Part shown: positions 34,758-44,154 of the stretch, piece after piece
How the letters are laid out: each line of letters starts with the position of its first letter
Numbering within the stretch: position 1 is the stretch's first letter
NCBI RefSeq assembly: GCF_000380565.1
Contig: NZ_AQYJ01000024.1
Coordinates: 62,001 to 126,000, forward strand
DNA length: 64,000 nt
Direction: 5' to 3'
DNA from: Microbulbifer variabilis ATCC 700307
GTDB lineage: Bacteria > Pseudomonadota > Gammaproteobacteria > Pseudomonadales > Cellvibrionaceae
Program-made: the position numbers and the translations under genes
The notes under the pieces: model-generated
Told to the model about the DNA's origin: nothing
Database searches by the model: none
The model's input: the letters and a program-made list of their open reading frames with translations, nothing else

Positions 34758-35768
34758 ATGAAGACAGGAGCGGTCGTTTTGAAGTGGACCTCGGGACTAT
34801 TGGTTGGGATGGGGCTGGCCCTGGCCGCCTGCGCACAGGAGCCCGGTCATGGTGACAATGCGGATGCACAGAAATTCGTAGAGTACATGGTGGAAGAGCA
34901 CCAATTTGACCGCAAAGAGCTGCAGGAATTAATGCGTGAGGCCAAGCGCAAAGACTCGATACTCAAGGCAATCAGGCGCCCGGCTGAAAAAGCCAAGCCC
35001 TGGTATGAATACCGCAAGCTATTTCTGACCCCACAGAGCATCGCCGGTGGTGTTGATTTCTGGGATAAGAACAAGGAAGCCCTGGCTGAAGCCGAGAACA
35101 AATACGGTGTGCCGGCTGAAATGATCGTTGCCATCATCGGTATCGAAACCCGCTACGGTGGCAATATGGGAGGCTACCGGGTGCTGGATGCGCTTTCTAC
35201 ACTGGCTTTCAATTACCCACGCCGCTCACAGTTTTTTACCAAAGAGCTGGAAAATTACCTGCTTCTGACCCGGGATCAGGAAATGGACCCCCTTGCACTT
35301 AGGGGCTCCTATGCTGGTGCAATGGGGTACGGGCAATTTATGCCTTCGAGCTACCGTGCCTATGCCGTGGACTTCAGCAATGACGGCAAGGTGGATATCT
35401 GGAATAACACTACTGACGCTATTGGTAGTGTGGCTAACTATCTAGCCAAACATGGCTGGAAACCCGGTGAGCCGGTTACCGTGCTGGCGAGCCCGCGCCC
35501 CAATGCGGATATGACAATCGTCAATGACACCCTGTTGCCAGAGTGGACTGTGGGAGAGCTGGCAGAAAAAGGCTTCAACGCGACGAGTCAGGTTGCTCCG
35601 GAAATGCCGGCAATTGTCTTCTCCCTGCAGACAGAGCAGGGCAAGCAGTACTGGTTGGGGCTCAATAATTTTTCCACCATTACCACTTATAACCGCAGCC
35701 GCCTCTACGCTATGGCGGTAAATGAATTGGCTCAGGAAATCGTCAAAGCGCGTGGAGGGAAATCCTAG
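34758..35768 (+). CDS. mltB: Membrane-bound lytic murein transglycosylase B
   Basis: 336 residues. The leader VLKWTSGLLVGMGLALAACAQEPG ends in a lipobox (LAAC), so it is an outer-membrane lipoprotein. The family 3 lytic transglycosylase domain has IVAIIGIETRYGGNMGGYRVLDALSTLAFNYPRRSQFF with catalytic Glu, then GSYAGAMGYGQFMPSSYRAYAVDFSNDGKVDIWNN. It cleaves glycan strands to form anhydro-muropeptides. It lies directly after rodA, an arrangement common in pseudomonads. Confidence 0.96.
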   Translation: MKTGAVVLKWTSGLLVGMGLALAACAQEPGHGDNADAQKFVEYMVEEHQFDRKELQELMREAKRKDSILKAIRRPAEKAKPWYEYRKLFLTPQSIAGGVDFWDKNKEALAEAENKYGVPAEMIVAIIGIETRYGGNMGGYRVLDALSTLAFNYPRRSQFFTKELENYLLLTRDQEMDPLALRGSYAGAMGYGQFMPSSYRAYAVDFSNDGKVDIWNNTTDAIGSVANYLAKHGWKPGEPVTVLASPRPNADMTIVNDTLLPEWTVGELAEKGFNATSQVAPEMPAIVFSLQTEQGKQYWLGLNNFSTITTYNRSRLYAMAVNELAQEIVKARGGKS

Positions 35769-35920
35769 GCAGAGCTTAATAGCCGCATACCGGCAAAAAC
35801 TGCCAGTATCGTGGAACCAATGGCGCCACCTGTAATCAAAAACTTTCTATTTTATTAAGTAGTTTCAGATAATAGCGGCTTGGAGACGGCAACTAGTGGT
35901 TGCCGCGCGCCGGGGGGATT

Positions 35921-36787
35921 ATGTTTCAGTGCAGTTTGCGGCGTGGGGCCCTCCTCGCCGCTTTATTCTTGATGGCCTGTGGGGGGCCGCAAACCCAGCC
36001 GGGTAAGCAAGCCGATTCAGATTTCGACAGCGTTGAGGATAGTGGTCCAGCAGCCCCGGTGGATATGCTGGCTACACCTGAACCAACTCCTGTACGCGAG
36101 CCCATTGGCCCAGCCGGAAACAAATCTCCCTACAAAGTAAGGGGCGTTACTTACCATGTGCGCAGTGCGGTCAAAGGTTATAAGGAGAGGGGCCAAGCCT
36201 CCTGGTATGGCACCAAGTTCCATGGCCGCCGTACTGCCAATGGGGAAATCTACAACATGTACGCCATGTCCGCGGCGCACAAAACTTTGCCACTACCCAG
36301 TTATGCCAAGGTAACCAACCTGGATAATGGCCGCAGTATTATTGTGCGCGTAAATGATCGTGGCCCCTTTGTGCATGGGCGTATTATCGACCTAAGTTAT
36401 ACTGCCGCTCAGAAGTTGGGGTATGTGGATAAGGGGATTGCACGGGTTGAGGTAGAAGCGCTGGACCCGGCCTCTCTGCCACCTGTGACTGAAACTATAC
36501 TGGCCGGTGACGTTACACGTAGCCTGCCGCAGGATACGACGATTCAGTTACCGGAAAATACCTTTCTTCAGGTTGGTGCATACCGTAATGCCAGCCAGGC
36601 GGAGAAGATCCGTGCACAGCTGACGGCTTCAATTGACTATCCTGTTTCTGTCAGTCCTGTAACGCGTAGTGGCAAGACATTTTATCGGGTGCGTATTGGG
36701 CCAATTTCTCAGCAGAGGGCTCTGGCTACCGCTCGGGAAACCGTGCAGAAGAACCAGTTGGGTGATCCCCAGGTGGTATATGAATAA
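35921..36787 (+). CDS. rlpA: Septal-ring lytic transglycosylase RlpA (lipoprotein)
   Basis: 288 residues. The leader GALLAALFLMACGG has a lipobox (LMAC). The double-psi beta barrel is RGQASWYGTKFHGRRTANGEIYNMYAMSAAHKTLPLPSYAKVTNLDNGRSIIVRVNDRGPFVHGRIIDLSYTAA, and a C-terminal SPOR domain (FLQVGAYRNASQAEKIRAQL to FYRVRIGPI) binds naked glycan at the division site. The start is ATG at 35921; GGGGGG is four bases upstream, and a frame from 35900 is less likely. RlpA cuts stem-peptide-free glycan during septation. Confidence 0.96.
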   Translation: MFQCSLRRGALLAALFLMACGGPQTQPGKQADSDFDSVEDSGPAAPVDMLATPEPTPVREPIGPAGNKSPYKVRGVTYHVRSAVKGYKERGQASWYGTKFHGRRTANGEIYNMYAMSAAHKTLPLPSYAKVTNLDNGRSIIVRVNDRGPFVHGRIIDLSYTAAQKLGYVDKGIARVEVEALDPASLPPVTETILAGDVTRSLPQDTTIQLPENTFLQVGAYRNASQAEKIRAQLTASIDYPVSVSPVTRSGKTFYRVRIGPISQQRALATARETVQKNQLGDPQVVYE

Positions 36788-37035
36788 ATAGCCAAGTCTG
36801 ATGTTTCAACGAGCCCTGCACTAGGCTCTGGCAGTCAGCGACCGCTACTATAGGTGACGGTCAGTTGAATAGCCGTTTACAAAATACTGCGCAATGGCGC
36901 GAATTTTCTTGTATTTTGTCAACATTCCTGGCTGACGGCATTTGGTGACAGACCATGGTCGTGTATTAATCTTTTAAAATGAATATTGGGTTAACAGCCA
37001 GCCTACGAACACGAGGATTAACGAGACTCTCACCT

Positions 37036-38181
37036 ATGATCACACGGATTATCGCCTGCTCTTTCCTGTTGCTTTGTGCGGGCCTGGCCCAGGCGCAATC
37101 ACTCATTCCGGCTCCGCCCCAGCTGGCGGCCACCTCGTACCTACTTGTGGATGCCAATACCGGCCAGGTGTTGGTAGAGCACGAAGCGGATAAAGAGGTG
37201 CCCCCCGCTAGTCTTACCAAAATGATGACGGCCTACATTGTCTCGGAAGAGATGCTCAAAGGCAGTATCAAAGAAGATGACAAAGTGCGTATCTCCGAGA
37301 AAGCCTGGCGGAAGGGCGGCTCGAAGATGTTCGTCAAGGTTGGCGACCAGGTTCCAGTTATGGACCTGATGCGCGGAGTTATTATTCAATCCGGAAACGA
37401 CGCCAGTATTGCCCTGGCGGAGCATGTCTCTGGTAGTGAAGAAGTGTTTGCTGAGGTAATGAACCAGCAGGCAGAACTTCTGGGTATGGAAAATACCAAT
37501 TTTGTAAATGCCACTGGCTGGCCCGCTGAAGGGCATATGACTACTGCCCGTGATCTGGGCATCCTGGCCCGCGCGCTGATCGCCAATCACCCTGAGCACT
37601 ACGATATCTACTCTGAAAAGTATTTCAGCTATTCCGGTATCAACCAGCCCAATCGCAATCGCCTGTTGTGGCGTGACTCTGCGGTAGATGGCATCAAGAC
37701 CGGTCACACTGAAGAGGCCGGTTACTGCCTGGTGGCCTCTGCGATGAAGCGTGGTATGCGCTTGATTGCAATCGTGGTGGGTACTGACAGTGACGAGAAG
37801 CGGGCTTCGGAGACTCAGAAGCTGCTAGCTTACGGTTTTCGTTATTACCAGACCCACAAGGTGTACGGCCAGGGTGAAGTCCTGCAAACCGAGCGAGTGT
37901 GGGGTGGCAAGGAGCCCAACGTTGGTATCGCAGTGGAGAAGGATATCTTTGTCACTATCCCCCGCGGTGGTGAAGAGGGTATTAAAGCTGATCTGATTGT
38001 TGATGGTGAGCTGGAGGCTCCGATTAAGAAAGGCCAACCAGTGGGCAAAGTTGTTGTGACTCTGGATGGCCAGACAGTTGCCGATGTGAAAGCCGTAGCG
38101 GCGGAGGATGTGGAGCGCGCCGGTTTCTTTAAGCGGATGTGGGATTCCATCAAGCGCTTCGTGATCAGCTTCTTTAACTAA
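37036..38181 (+). CDS. dacA: D-alanyl-D-alanine carboxypeptidase (PBP5/6 type)
   Basis: 381 residues from the ATG at 37036, with a signal peptide (ITRIIACSFLLLCAGLAQAQ). The catalytic motifs are SLTKMMTAY (SxxK), SGNDASIAL (SxN) and KTGHTEEAGYC (KTG). The C-terminal beta domain (GYFR... VEKDIFVTIPRGGEEGIK) is followed by an amphipathic anchor FFKRMWDSIKRFVISFF. It removes the terminal D-Ala from pentapeptides in the periplasm. An open frame from 36979 adds residues that spoil the signal peptide. About 250 bases separate it from rlpA, so it may have its own promoter. Confidence 0.96.
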   Translation: MITRIIACSFLLLCAGLAQAQSLIPAPPQLAATSYLLVDANTGQVLVEHEADKEVPPASLTKMMTAYIVSEEMLKGSIKEDDKVRISEKAWRKGGSKMFVKVGDQVPVMDLMRGVIIQSGNDASIALAEHVSGSEEVFAEVMNQQAELLGMENTNFVNATGWPAEGHMTTARDLGILARALIANHPEHYDIYSEKYFSYSGINQPNRNRLLWRDSAVDGIKTGHTEEAGYCLVASAMKRGMRLIAIVVGTDSDEKRASETQKLLAYGFRYYQTHKVYGQGEVLQTERVWGGKEPNVGIAVEKDIFVTIPRGGEEGIKADLIVDGELEAPIKKGQPVGKVVVTLDGQTVADVKAVAAEDVERAGFFKRMWDSIKRFVISFFN

Positions 38182-38201
38182 CTTCACCAAGCTTATGAGA
38201 T

Positions 38202-38224
38202 AGGGGTGGCTGTTAGCCACCCCT
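38202..38224. other. Perfect hairpin after dacA
   Basis: AGGGGTGGCT-GTT-AGCCACCCCT is a 10-bp perfect stem with a 3-base loop between dacA and ybeD. No T-run follows on either strand, so it may be a weak terminator, an attenuator or an mRNA stabiliser. Confidence 0.6.
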
Positions 38225-38358
38225 GGCCAGCTCCCCGAACTCTCTGCCTACTTCCCCCTGCCACTCCCTGTCCACTGCACACTGCTCGCTGTATAATCGC
38301 CGCCCGGCTGTGCCTAAGCTTCTTCTTAATACCTGACAGCCGGACCTCGGAGAGTGGT

Positions 38359-38640
38359 ATGAGCCAAGACCCCAATCAGCAACCCCCGAAAATTGAGTTT
38401 CCCTGCGAAGACTATATGGTCAAAGTGGTGCGGGATGCCAATGACCAAGCGCACGAGTTTGTACTGGAAGTGATGCGTCGCCATGCCCCCGGGCTGGATG
38501 AAGATCGAATTACCCTGCGCAACAGTAGCACCGGTAAATTCACCTCAATGACATTCTTTATCCTCGCTACCGGTGAAGATCAGCTCAAAGCCCTGTTTGA
38601 AGAGTTGAAAGAGCACCCAGCGGTGCATATGGTGCTTTGA
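38359..38640 (+). CDS. DUF493 (YbeD-like) protein
   Basis: 93 residues. [84 protein letters not shown] is a ferredoxin-like ACT-related fold found between dacA and lipB in many gammaproteobacteria. The start ATG at 38359 has GGAGAG upstream; the much longer frame from 38206 is not coding. Its last base of stop overlaps the lipB start. E. coli YbeD is an allosteric-looking small protein; its role is unknown. Confidence 0.93.
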   Translation: MSQDPNQQPPKIEFPCEDYMVKVVRDANDQAHEFVLEVMRRHAPGLDEDRITLRNSSTGKFTSMTFFILATGEDQLKALFEELKEHPAVHMVL

Positions 38641-39344
38641 TGACCGTTGTGCGCAACCTCGCCAAGCGAGATTACGAGACCGTCTGGCGCGCGATGTCTC
38701 GCTACACTGACCTCCGCGATGAAAATAGCTCTGATGAGATATGGTGTGTGGAGCACGAGCCTGTATTCACCCAAGGACAGGCCGGCAAAGCTGAACACCT
38801 GCTGAATACTGGTGATATCCCGGTAATTCAGGTGGATCGTGGTGGGCAGGTTACCTATCACGGCCCTGGGCAATTGGTAGTTTATCCACTTCTGGATTTG
38901 CGTCGGGCCAAAATTGGCGTGCGTGACCTTGTGACGGCACTGGAGAGCGCCACTGTCGCGATGCTTAAGGCCTTTGGCATTGCTGCCGCCCCCCGCGCTG
39001 ATGCTCCCGGAGTGTATTTGACTGAGGGCGGCCCCCGCAGTGGTAGCAAGATTGCTTCCATTGGGCTGCGAGTACGCCGTGGTTGCAGCTTCCACGGTAT
39101 CGCCATCAACATCGATATGGACTTGGCCCCCTTCCACCGGATTAATCCTTGTGGATACGCAGGTATGGAAATGGTGCAAATGGCCGAGTTACTGCAAGAG
39201 ACACCTACTTGGAAGCAAGTGGCAGAAATTTTTGTGTGCGAATTGTTGCGCACGCTCGAGCTGCCTTCAGCAGAGTGGCAGCCACTAGACGAACACACTT
39301 TGGCGCAACTGAGCGCGGAACAGCAGGAATTAAGTAATGGCTGA
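38640..39344 (+). CDS. lipB: Octanoyltransferase
   Basis: 234 residues from the ATG that overlaps the ybeD stop (TGATG). LipB moves octanoyl from acyl carrier protein to lipoyl domains. [48 protein letters not shown] (with the catalytic Lys) and [14 protein letters not shown] (catalytic Cys) are intact. The stop overlaps the lipA start by eight bases, so the two are coupled. Confidence 0.96.
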   Translation: MTVVRNLAKRDYETVWRAMSRYTDLRDENSSDEIWCVEHEPVFTQGQAGKAEHLLNTGDIPVIQVDRGGQVTYHGPGQLVVYPLLDLRRAKIGVRDLVTALESATVAMLKAFGIAAAPRADAPGVYLTEGGPRSGSKIASIGLRVRRGCSFHGIAINIDMDLAPFHRINPCGYAGMEMVQMAELLQETPTWKQVAEIFVCELLRTLELPSAEWQPLDEHTLAQLSAEQQELSNG

Positions 39345-40320
39345 AAAACCCGATCTGGTGCCGGTAAAGCGCACCCGCCGCCTCCAGCAGGGGGAAAAAT
39401 TACGCGACGGTGATAAGGTCGAGCGTATCCCAGTCAAGGTAATTGCCAGTGATACCGTTTTGCGTAAGCCGGATTGGATTCGTGTAAAAGTCCCAGCCTC
39501 CAAAGAGGTGGACCGTATCAAGAACATATTGCGCTCGCAAAAGCTCTCCACAGTGTGTGAAGAGGCAAGCTGCCCAAATCTTGGGGAGTGCTTCAGTGGT
39601 GGTACAGCGACCTTTATGATCATGGGGGAGATTTGTACGCGCCGCTGCCCATTCTGCGATGTGGGCCACGGTAAACCCAATCCCCTCGATCCGGAAGAAC
39701 CCAAAAATCTGGCTGAAGCCATTGCCGCCATGAGCCTGCGCTATGTAGTGATCACCTCGGTGGATCGTGATGATTTGCGCGATGGCGGTGCTGAGCATTT
39801 TGCGGAATGCATCCGTGAATCTCGCCAGCTGTCACCAGATCTGCAGGTGGAAATCCTGACTCCGGATTTTCGTGGCCGCATGGATGTTGCGCTGGATATT
39901 CTAGAGAAGGAGGCACCGGACGTATTTAACCACAACCTGGAGACTGTGCCCCGTTTATATCGGGAATCCCGTCCTGGAGCTAATTACAAATGGTCCCTGA
40001 AGTTGCTACAGGAATATAAAAAACGCCGCCCGGATGTACTAACCAAGTCTGGTTTGATGGTGGGCCTGGGTGAGGAAAAGGAAGAAATCTTCCAGGTAAT
40101 GGATGATATGCGTGAGCACGATATCGATATGCTCACCATCGGCCAGTATTTACAGCCGAGCAAGGAGCATTTACCTGTACAGCGCTATGTCCACCCGGAT
40201 GAGTTTGAAGAATATCGCCGCTATGCAGAACAAATCGGTTTCAAGCACGCAGCTTGTGGCCCGTTGGTGCGCTCTTCTTACCATGCGGATAAGCAGGCAC
40301 ACGGGGAGAAGGTAGGCTAG
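39337..40320 (+). CDS. lipA: Lipoyl synthase
   Basis: 327 residues. Radical SAM enzyme: [13 protein letters not shown] holds the auxiliary [4Fe-4S] cysteines, [16 protein letters not shown] the CxxxCxxC radical SAM cluster, and RSSYHAD the C-terminal serine that completes the auxiliary cluster. It inserts two sulfurs into octanoyl groups made by LipB. The first 80 residues include a basic segment ([24 protein letters not shown]). A hairpin at 40327 ends the operon. Confidence 0.97.
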   Translation: MAEKPDLVPVKRTRRLQQGEKLRDGDKVERIPVKVIASDTVLRKPDWIRVKVPASKEVDRIKNILRSQKLSTVCEEASCPNLGECFSGGTATFMIMGEICTRRCPFCDVGHGKPNPLDPEEPKNLAEAIAAMSLRYVVITSVDRDDLRDGGAEHFAECIRESRQLSPDLQVEILTPDFRGRMDVALDILEKEAPDVFNHNLETVPRLYRESRPGANYKWSLKLLQEYKKRRPDVLTKSGLMVGLGEEKEEIFQVMDDMREHDIDMLTIGQYLQPSKEHLPVQRYVHPDEFEEYRRYAEQIGFKHAACGPLVRSSYHADKQAHGEKVG

Positions 40321-40326
40321 TGCAGA

Positions 40327-40361
40327 CCAGGGGCAAGTGAAAATTTTTCATTTGCCCCTGG
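40327..40361 (+). terminator. Probable terminator of lipA operon
   Basis: CCAGGGGCAA pairs with TTGCCCCTGG and the stem continues through GTGAAA/TTTCAT, one G-T pair included. A short T-rich run (TAAATCTTTT) follows. It lies six bases after the lipA stop. Confidence 0.75.
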
Positions 40362-41187
40362 TAAATCTTTTGACTGAATACCTCTAAAGCTGTTTCTCTT
40401 CTTTTCTTACTTAAAATTCCGGACAGCATCTGTAAACTGTTAGAGTTTGTAGTTCACTCCTTCACATGCTTTCTTCTGTTTTTTCGCCTCTTCGTTTTCT
40501 AAGGTTTTATAAGCTATATCAATGGGCGTTTTATTTGGGGTAACAATAGTAAGAAATTTGATATTAATGTCTTTTAAAGTTGTGTATAGGTTTGTCTCTC
40601 TGTTTTAAATTGTTTATCAATTTGTATAGGTTTCTATCCTGGGAAAAAATTTAACATTTGTATGGCGGCAGGCTGCAAATATTTACACTAATTAGGGGTG
40701 CTCTAAAATCTGAAGTTTAATGTTTAAAAACATGTTGATTGCCTTATTAACTAGTGGCTCGGTTTTCTTAACTTCAGTGCTGCCGTTGCTAATCGTACAG
40801 TTGCCTAAGTCGACAAGTCACAGATTATTTCAACAAAATTATTGAGACTTCAATTTGGCGAACTTTCCTACCTACCTCACAGACTGATCAGTCTAATTTT
40901 ATCTAATAAAAAATAACTGTTTTTAGGGTGGCACAAGGAATTGCACTAACCGCATATCTTCAGTAACTTTGGATGAATAATAAGGATAAGAAGATTCTGC
41001 CTTTCTTATGTGTTGCGACTGCCATACCTTAGTTCTGGTCTTAGCCAGGGCTGACGATAGTGGTAATTTAGTTCTAAACGGTAACTAGGGTAAATACTCT
41101 GGGCGCAACATACTGCACTGATATGGTACTTAGGTGCAGTAATAACACATCAGATCACAATAAACACAATAATGAGTGAGGAAAGCG
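40362..41187. other. AT-rich intergenic gap of about 830 bases
   Basis: No confident gene is seen. A minus-strand open frame (40440-40607) reads as about 54 residues ending TLENEEAKKQKKACEGVNYKL, but it has no ATG, GTG or TTG start and could be chance or a remnant. TGTATAGGTTT occurs twice, near 40583 and 40622. The gap may carry the promoter of the acyl-CoA synthetase gene, and a small RNA cannot be excluded. Confidence 0.4.
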
Positions 41188-42903
41188 ATGACCCCGGAAG
41201 AACGATACGAAAAGGTGAAAGGCCTCCAGCCTCTGGAGCTCCTCTATAAGAGAGAGGCCGAAGAGCCAGAAACAGTATTTCTCCGCCAGATGCAGCGGCG
41301 TCAATGGAGAGAATACACATGGTATGAGGTGATGGACAAAGCCCGAAGGATTGCGGGTTACCTGCTTAGCCAATTTGAGCCTGGGGACCGTATCGCGATC
41401 CATGCCAAAAACTGTGCAGACTGGATTATCGTGGATGTAGGTATCATGCTGGCGGGGATGGTGAGCGTACCCCTATACCCTGGGCAGTCTGCGTCTTCCA
41501 TGTCCTATGTCTTGCAGCACTCTGAGTCAAAACTACTTTTCTGTGGTGCCACGGATAACAATGCTGCATTGCAGGAAGTTGCAGACTCTCTGCCGAGTGT
41601 AGCGATTCAGCGTTGTGAGATTCATTGTGATCAGGAACTCGAAGCGGTTATAAACGCCAGTGAACGTTACGAGGAAAGCCCGGTATTCGATGAAGACGAT
41701 CTCTTTACCATTATGTATACCTCTGGAACCACCGGCAATCCGAAGGGGGTTATGCACACCTGGTCTTCAGTAATTTTTGTTGTACCAAATATGATTCGGG
41801 GTTACGGGTTTAATGAGGCTGATCGTGTTCTCTCTTATTTACCACTGGCCCATGCTGCAGAGCGTATCCTGGTAGAATTTCACTGCCTCTACTCGGGTAC
41901 CCCGGTGCATTTTCCCGAATCCCTGGATACGTTCCTTGAGGATTTGCAGCGTACTCGACCCACGATGTTCTTTTCAGTCCCCAGACTATGGACCAAGTTT
42001 AAAGAGGGTATAGATGAAAAAATTCCACCAGCATTACAAAATGTTTTACTGCGCATACCAGGATTGAGCAGCTGGCTAAAAAATAAGGTGCGTACAGGTC
42101 TTGGTCTGGACCAGGCGAGAATGCTGGTAACAGGAGCCTCGCCTATTTCTATTGAGTTGTTGCGCTGGTATGAGCGTATGGGAATGCAGATTGCCGATGG
42201 CTATGGCATGACAGAAAACTTTATCTATGGTTGCTTTGTGTTGCCGGGGGAGGAGCCAGTACCGGGTACGGTAGGCAAAACATACCATGGCTGTGAGTTG
42301 AAGATTTCTGATGAGGGAGAAATATTATTCAAGAGTGGCTCCCTCATGAAAGGCTACTACCTGGAGCCTGAGAAAACAGCGGAAGTTATCCGTGACGGCT
42401 ATTACCATACCGGAGACTCGGGCTATATTGATGGGGATGGGCTGTTACATATTACCGGCCGAATTTCTGAGACTTTTAAAACCAGTAAAGGAAAATTTAT
42501 TCAGCCCAGTCGCCTAGAGGGGCACTTTGGGAATGAGACACTTCTGGCGCAACTTTGTGTGCTTGGTCATGGAATGGATCAGCCGGTAATGTTGGCAACA
42601 CTATCTGAAACTGCAGAAAAAATGCCTCGTACCGAAGTCAATGAACAGCTCCAAAGAATATTGGAGACAGTAAATGAACGCTTGCCTCATCACGAACGCA
42701 TCAAGACTATATTTATCTGCAAAGAGGAGTGGACTCCACTAAATGAGTTCTTAACTCCCACCTTGAAGATTAAACGTAAAGTATTGGATGCCCACTACCA
42801 GTATCTATTTAAGCAGTTTGCAGATGTGGAAGGTATTGTGTGGGAGACACGAGATAGTGATAGCACTCAGAAAACAAAGGCTGATTTGCAGGCGGTGAAT
42901 TGA
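41188..42903 (+). CDS. Long-chain acyl-CoA synthetase / AMP-binding protein
   Basis: 571 residues from the ATG at 41188, with GAGGAAA four bases before; a GTG at 41176 is an alternative. ANL-superfamily features: TIMYTSGTTGNPKGVMHTW (P-loop), YLPLAHAAERI, FFSVPRLWTKF, LVTGASPISIELL, DGYGMTENFIYGC, GYYHTGDSGYID and a C-terminal GRISETFKTSKGKFIQPSRLE domain with the Lys hinge. It activates a fatty acid to AMP and then CoA. The chain-length preference cannot be told. It ends at a strong bidirectional terminator. Confidence 0.92.
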   Translation: MTPEERYEKVKGLQPLELLYKREAEEPETVFLRQMQRRQWREYTWYEVMDKARRIAGYLLSQFEPGDRIAIHAKNCADWIIVDVGIMLAGMVSVPLYPGQSASSMSYVLQHSESKLLFCGATDNNAALQEVADSLPSVAIQRCEIHCDQELEAVINASERYEESPVFDEDDLFTIMYTSGTTGNPKGVMHTWSSVIFVVPNMIRGYGFNEADRVLSYLPLAHAAERILVEFHCLYSGTPVHFPESLDTFLEDLQRTRPTMFFSVPRLWTKFKEGIDEKIPPALQNVLLRIPGLSSWLKNKVRTGLGLDQARMLVTGASPISIELLRWYERMGMQIADGYGMTENFIYGCFVLPGEEPVPGTVGKTYHGCELKISDEGEILFKSGSLMKGYYLEPEKTAEVIRDGYYHTGDSGYIDGDGLLHITGRISETFKTSKGKFIQPSRLEGHFGNETLLAQLCVLGHGMDQPVMLATLSETAEKMPRTEVNEQLQRILETVNERLPHHERIKTIFICKEEWTPLNEFLTPTLKIKRKVLDAHYQYLFKQFADVEGIVWETRDSDSTQKTKADLQAVN

Positions 42904-42944
42904 ATTTGGCTAAGACATAAACTTAGAAGCCAACATATATATGC

Positions 42945-42982
42945 AAAAAAGCCCGGCAATCTATTATTGTCGGGCTTTTTTT
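42945..42982. terminator. Bidirectional terminator
   Basis: AAAAAAGCCCGGCAAT pairs with ATTGTCGGGCTTTTTT around a CTATT loop, one G-T pair. It serves the rightward acyl-CoA synthetase gene and the leftward DUF1540 gene. Confidence 0.92.
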
Positions 42983-43005
42983 ACGAATGACTTTCGATGA
43001 TCAAT

Positions 43006-43296
43006 TTAATGAGTGTAACTCAGGCAGTTGTTTGTGTTGCCAGTGTGGCCAACTTCAATACTTTCAGCGGAGCATTCGAAATCGTCATTGAACTTACAGT
43101 CTTCCATTTTGCATGCGCCAACGCCGGCAGTGCGAGAGCTGCTAGTATGTTTCGAGTTGGTAAAGAATGTATCGCAATCGGGATCTGTCCCGTGGCCAAT
43201 AGTGATAGCTCTGGCATGGCAGCCATCGTCAGCATTGTAGGCACATTGAGTGGCGGCACACCTGCTGACTTCAGGCATATCTGTCGCGATAATCAT
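43006..43296 (-). CDS. DUF1540 cysteine-rich protein, two domains
   Basis: 96 residues holding two copies of the DUF1540 pattern. The first is CAATQCAYNADDGCHARAITIGHG (then DPDCDTF), the second CKMEDCKFNDDFECSAESIEVGHTG (then NNCLSY). Each gives Cys-x4-Cys-x7-Cys followed by Ile-x-Val/Ile and a final Cys, a possible metal or disulfide core. DUF1540 is best known from spore-formers and cyanobacteria; in gammaproteobacteria it is uncommon and its role is unknown. AGGAGA precedes the ATG. Confidence 0.88.
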   Translation of the reverse strand: MIIATDMPEVSRCAATQCAYNADDGCHARAITIGHGTDPDCDTFFTNSKHTSSSRTAGVGACKMEDCKFNDDFECSAESIEVGHTGNTNNCLSYTH

Positions 43297-43474
43297 GGCT
43301 GTCTTCTCCTGGTTGGTAAAAGGAGACTAGCCCAGCTTTCGGGTATGTCAACGAGAAACCTTAGATATTGTAAGGTAATAGAGAGGGGCACTCTTTTCTG
43401 TAAGAGAGAAACTCTTCCAGGAAGCGGGCCTGACAATAACAGTCAATAACTTTCTTATATGAAACAATCTGTTG

Positions 43475-44002
43475 CTATGCCTTAGAGCAGTTATTCTCAG
43501 CCTCCCAGGCCATTAGCAGTAGTTCCTCTGTCTCTCCGGGCAATGTGACCCTCTTTTCAGTTTTGAGTCCGATTTTTTCCAGAAGCTTTATTGAGGGTGT
43601 ATTATCTGGTCGAGTGATTGCGACAATACGCAACAGGCCTAAGGCTTTTTGGCCGTGGAGCATTATGGCCTGTGAGGCCTCCAGGGCATAGCCTTTGCCC
43701 CGGTACTGCGGCAGGAAAGCGAAGCCGATATCCACATCATCTAGACCATTACGCCTGATCAGGCCACAGATGCCGATTGCAGTTCCATCTTTGAGCTCCA
43801 CTTTATAAAGGCCAAAACCATGCTGTCGGTACATAGACACGGGGCCGTTCTCGATATATTGGCGAGCCTGCTCAAGGTTACGCACACCTCGATCACCAAT
43901 ATTCTGTAAAAAGTCGGAGTCGTTGAGCAGGTTGAGCATCAGCTCTGCATCATCATTTCCTAGCTCGAGTAAAACCAGATTGGGCGTTTTAATTTGGAAC
44001 AT
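43475..44002 (-). CDS. GNAT-family acetyltransferase (RimJ/RimL-like)
   Basis: 175 residues. TPNLVLLELGNDDAELMLNLLNDSDFLQNIG begins the fold, VDIGFAFLPQYRGKGYALEASQAIMLHG is the acetyl-CoA loop, and LRIVAITRPDNTPSIKLLEKIGLKTEKRVTLPGETEELLLMAW ends it. The order fits the ribosomal-protein alanine acetyltransferase type (Acetyltransf_3), but such genes often act on small molecules. It is a single gene, convergent with nothing. Confidence 0.88.
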   Translation of the reverse strand: MFQIKTPNLVLLELGNDDAELMLNLLNDSDFLQNIGDRGVRNLEQARQYIENGPVSMYRQHGFGLYKVELKDGTAIGICGLIRRNGLDDVDIGFAFLPQYRGKGYALEASQAIMLHGQKALGLLRIVAITRPDNTPSIKLLEKIGLKTEKRVTLPGETEELLLMAWEAENNCSKA

Positions 44003-44108
44003 TCAGGGCGCACAGTTATATTGAGTTGAACACTTATTTTGCCTTGGCAGTCAGCAGTTGGCGAGAGTTGAGTCTGGCTGTTTCGAAGAAGGGCGTGGAG
44101 AGAAGAGT

Positions 44109-44130
44109 GTGCCTCCCAGTTGGGAGGCAC
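44109..44130. terminator. Hairpin after the autotransporter gene
   Basis: GTGCCTCCCA-GT-TGGGAGGCAC is a perfect 10-bp inverted repeat, 25 bases downstream of the autotransporter stop on the minus strand. The flank is only pyrimidine-rich (ACTCTTCTCTCC on that strand), so terminator strength is doubtful. Confidence 0.5.
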
Positions 44131-44154
44131 ATAAACATAAAGGCTATCGCAGGA

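Noticed and set aside
38202-38224. Calling the hairpin after dacA a rho-independent terminator
   Set aside because: The stem is perfect but no T-run follows on either strand, so it is recorded as a hairpin only.
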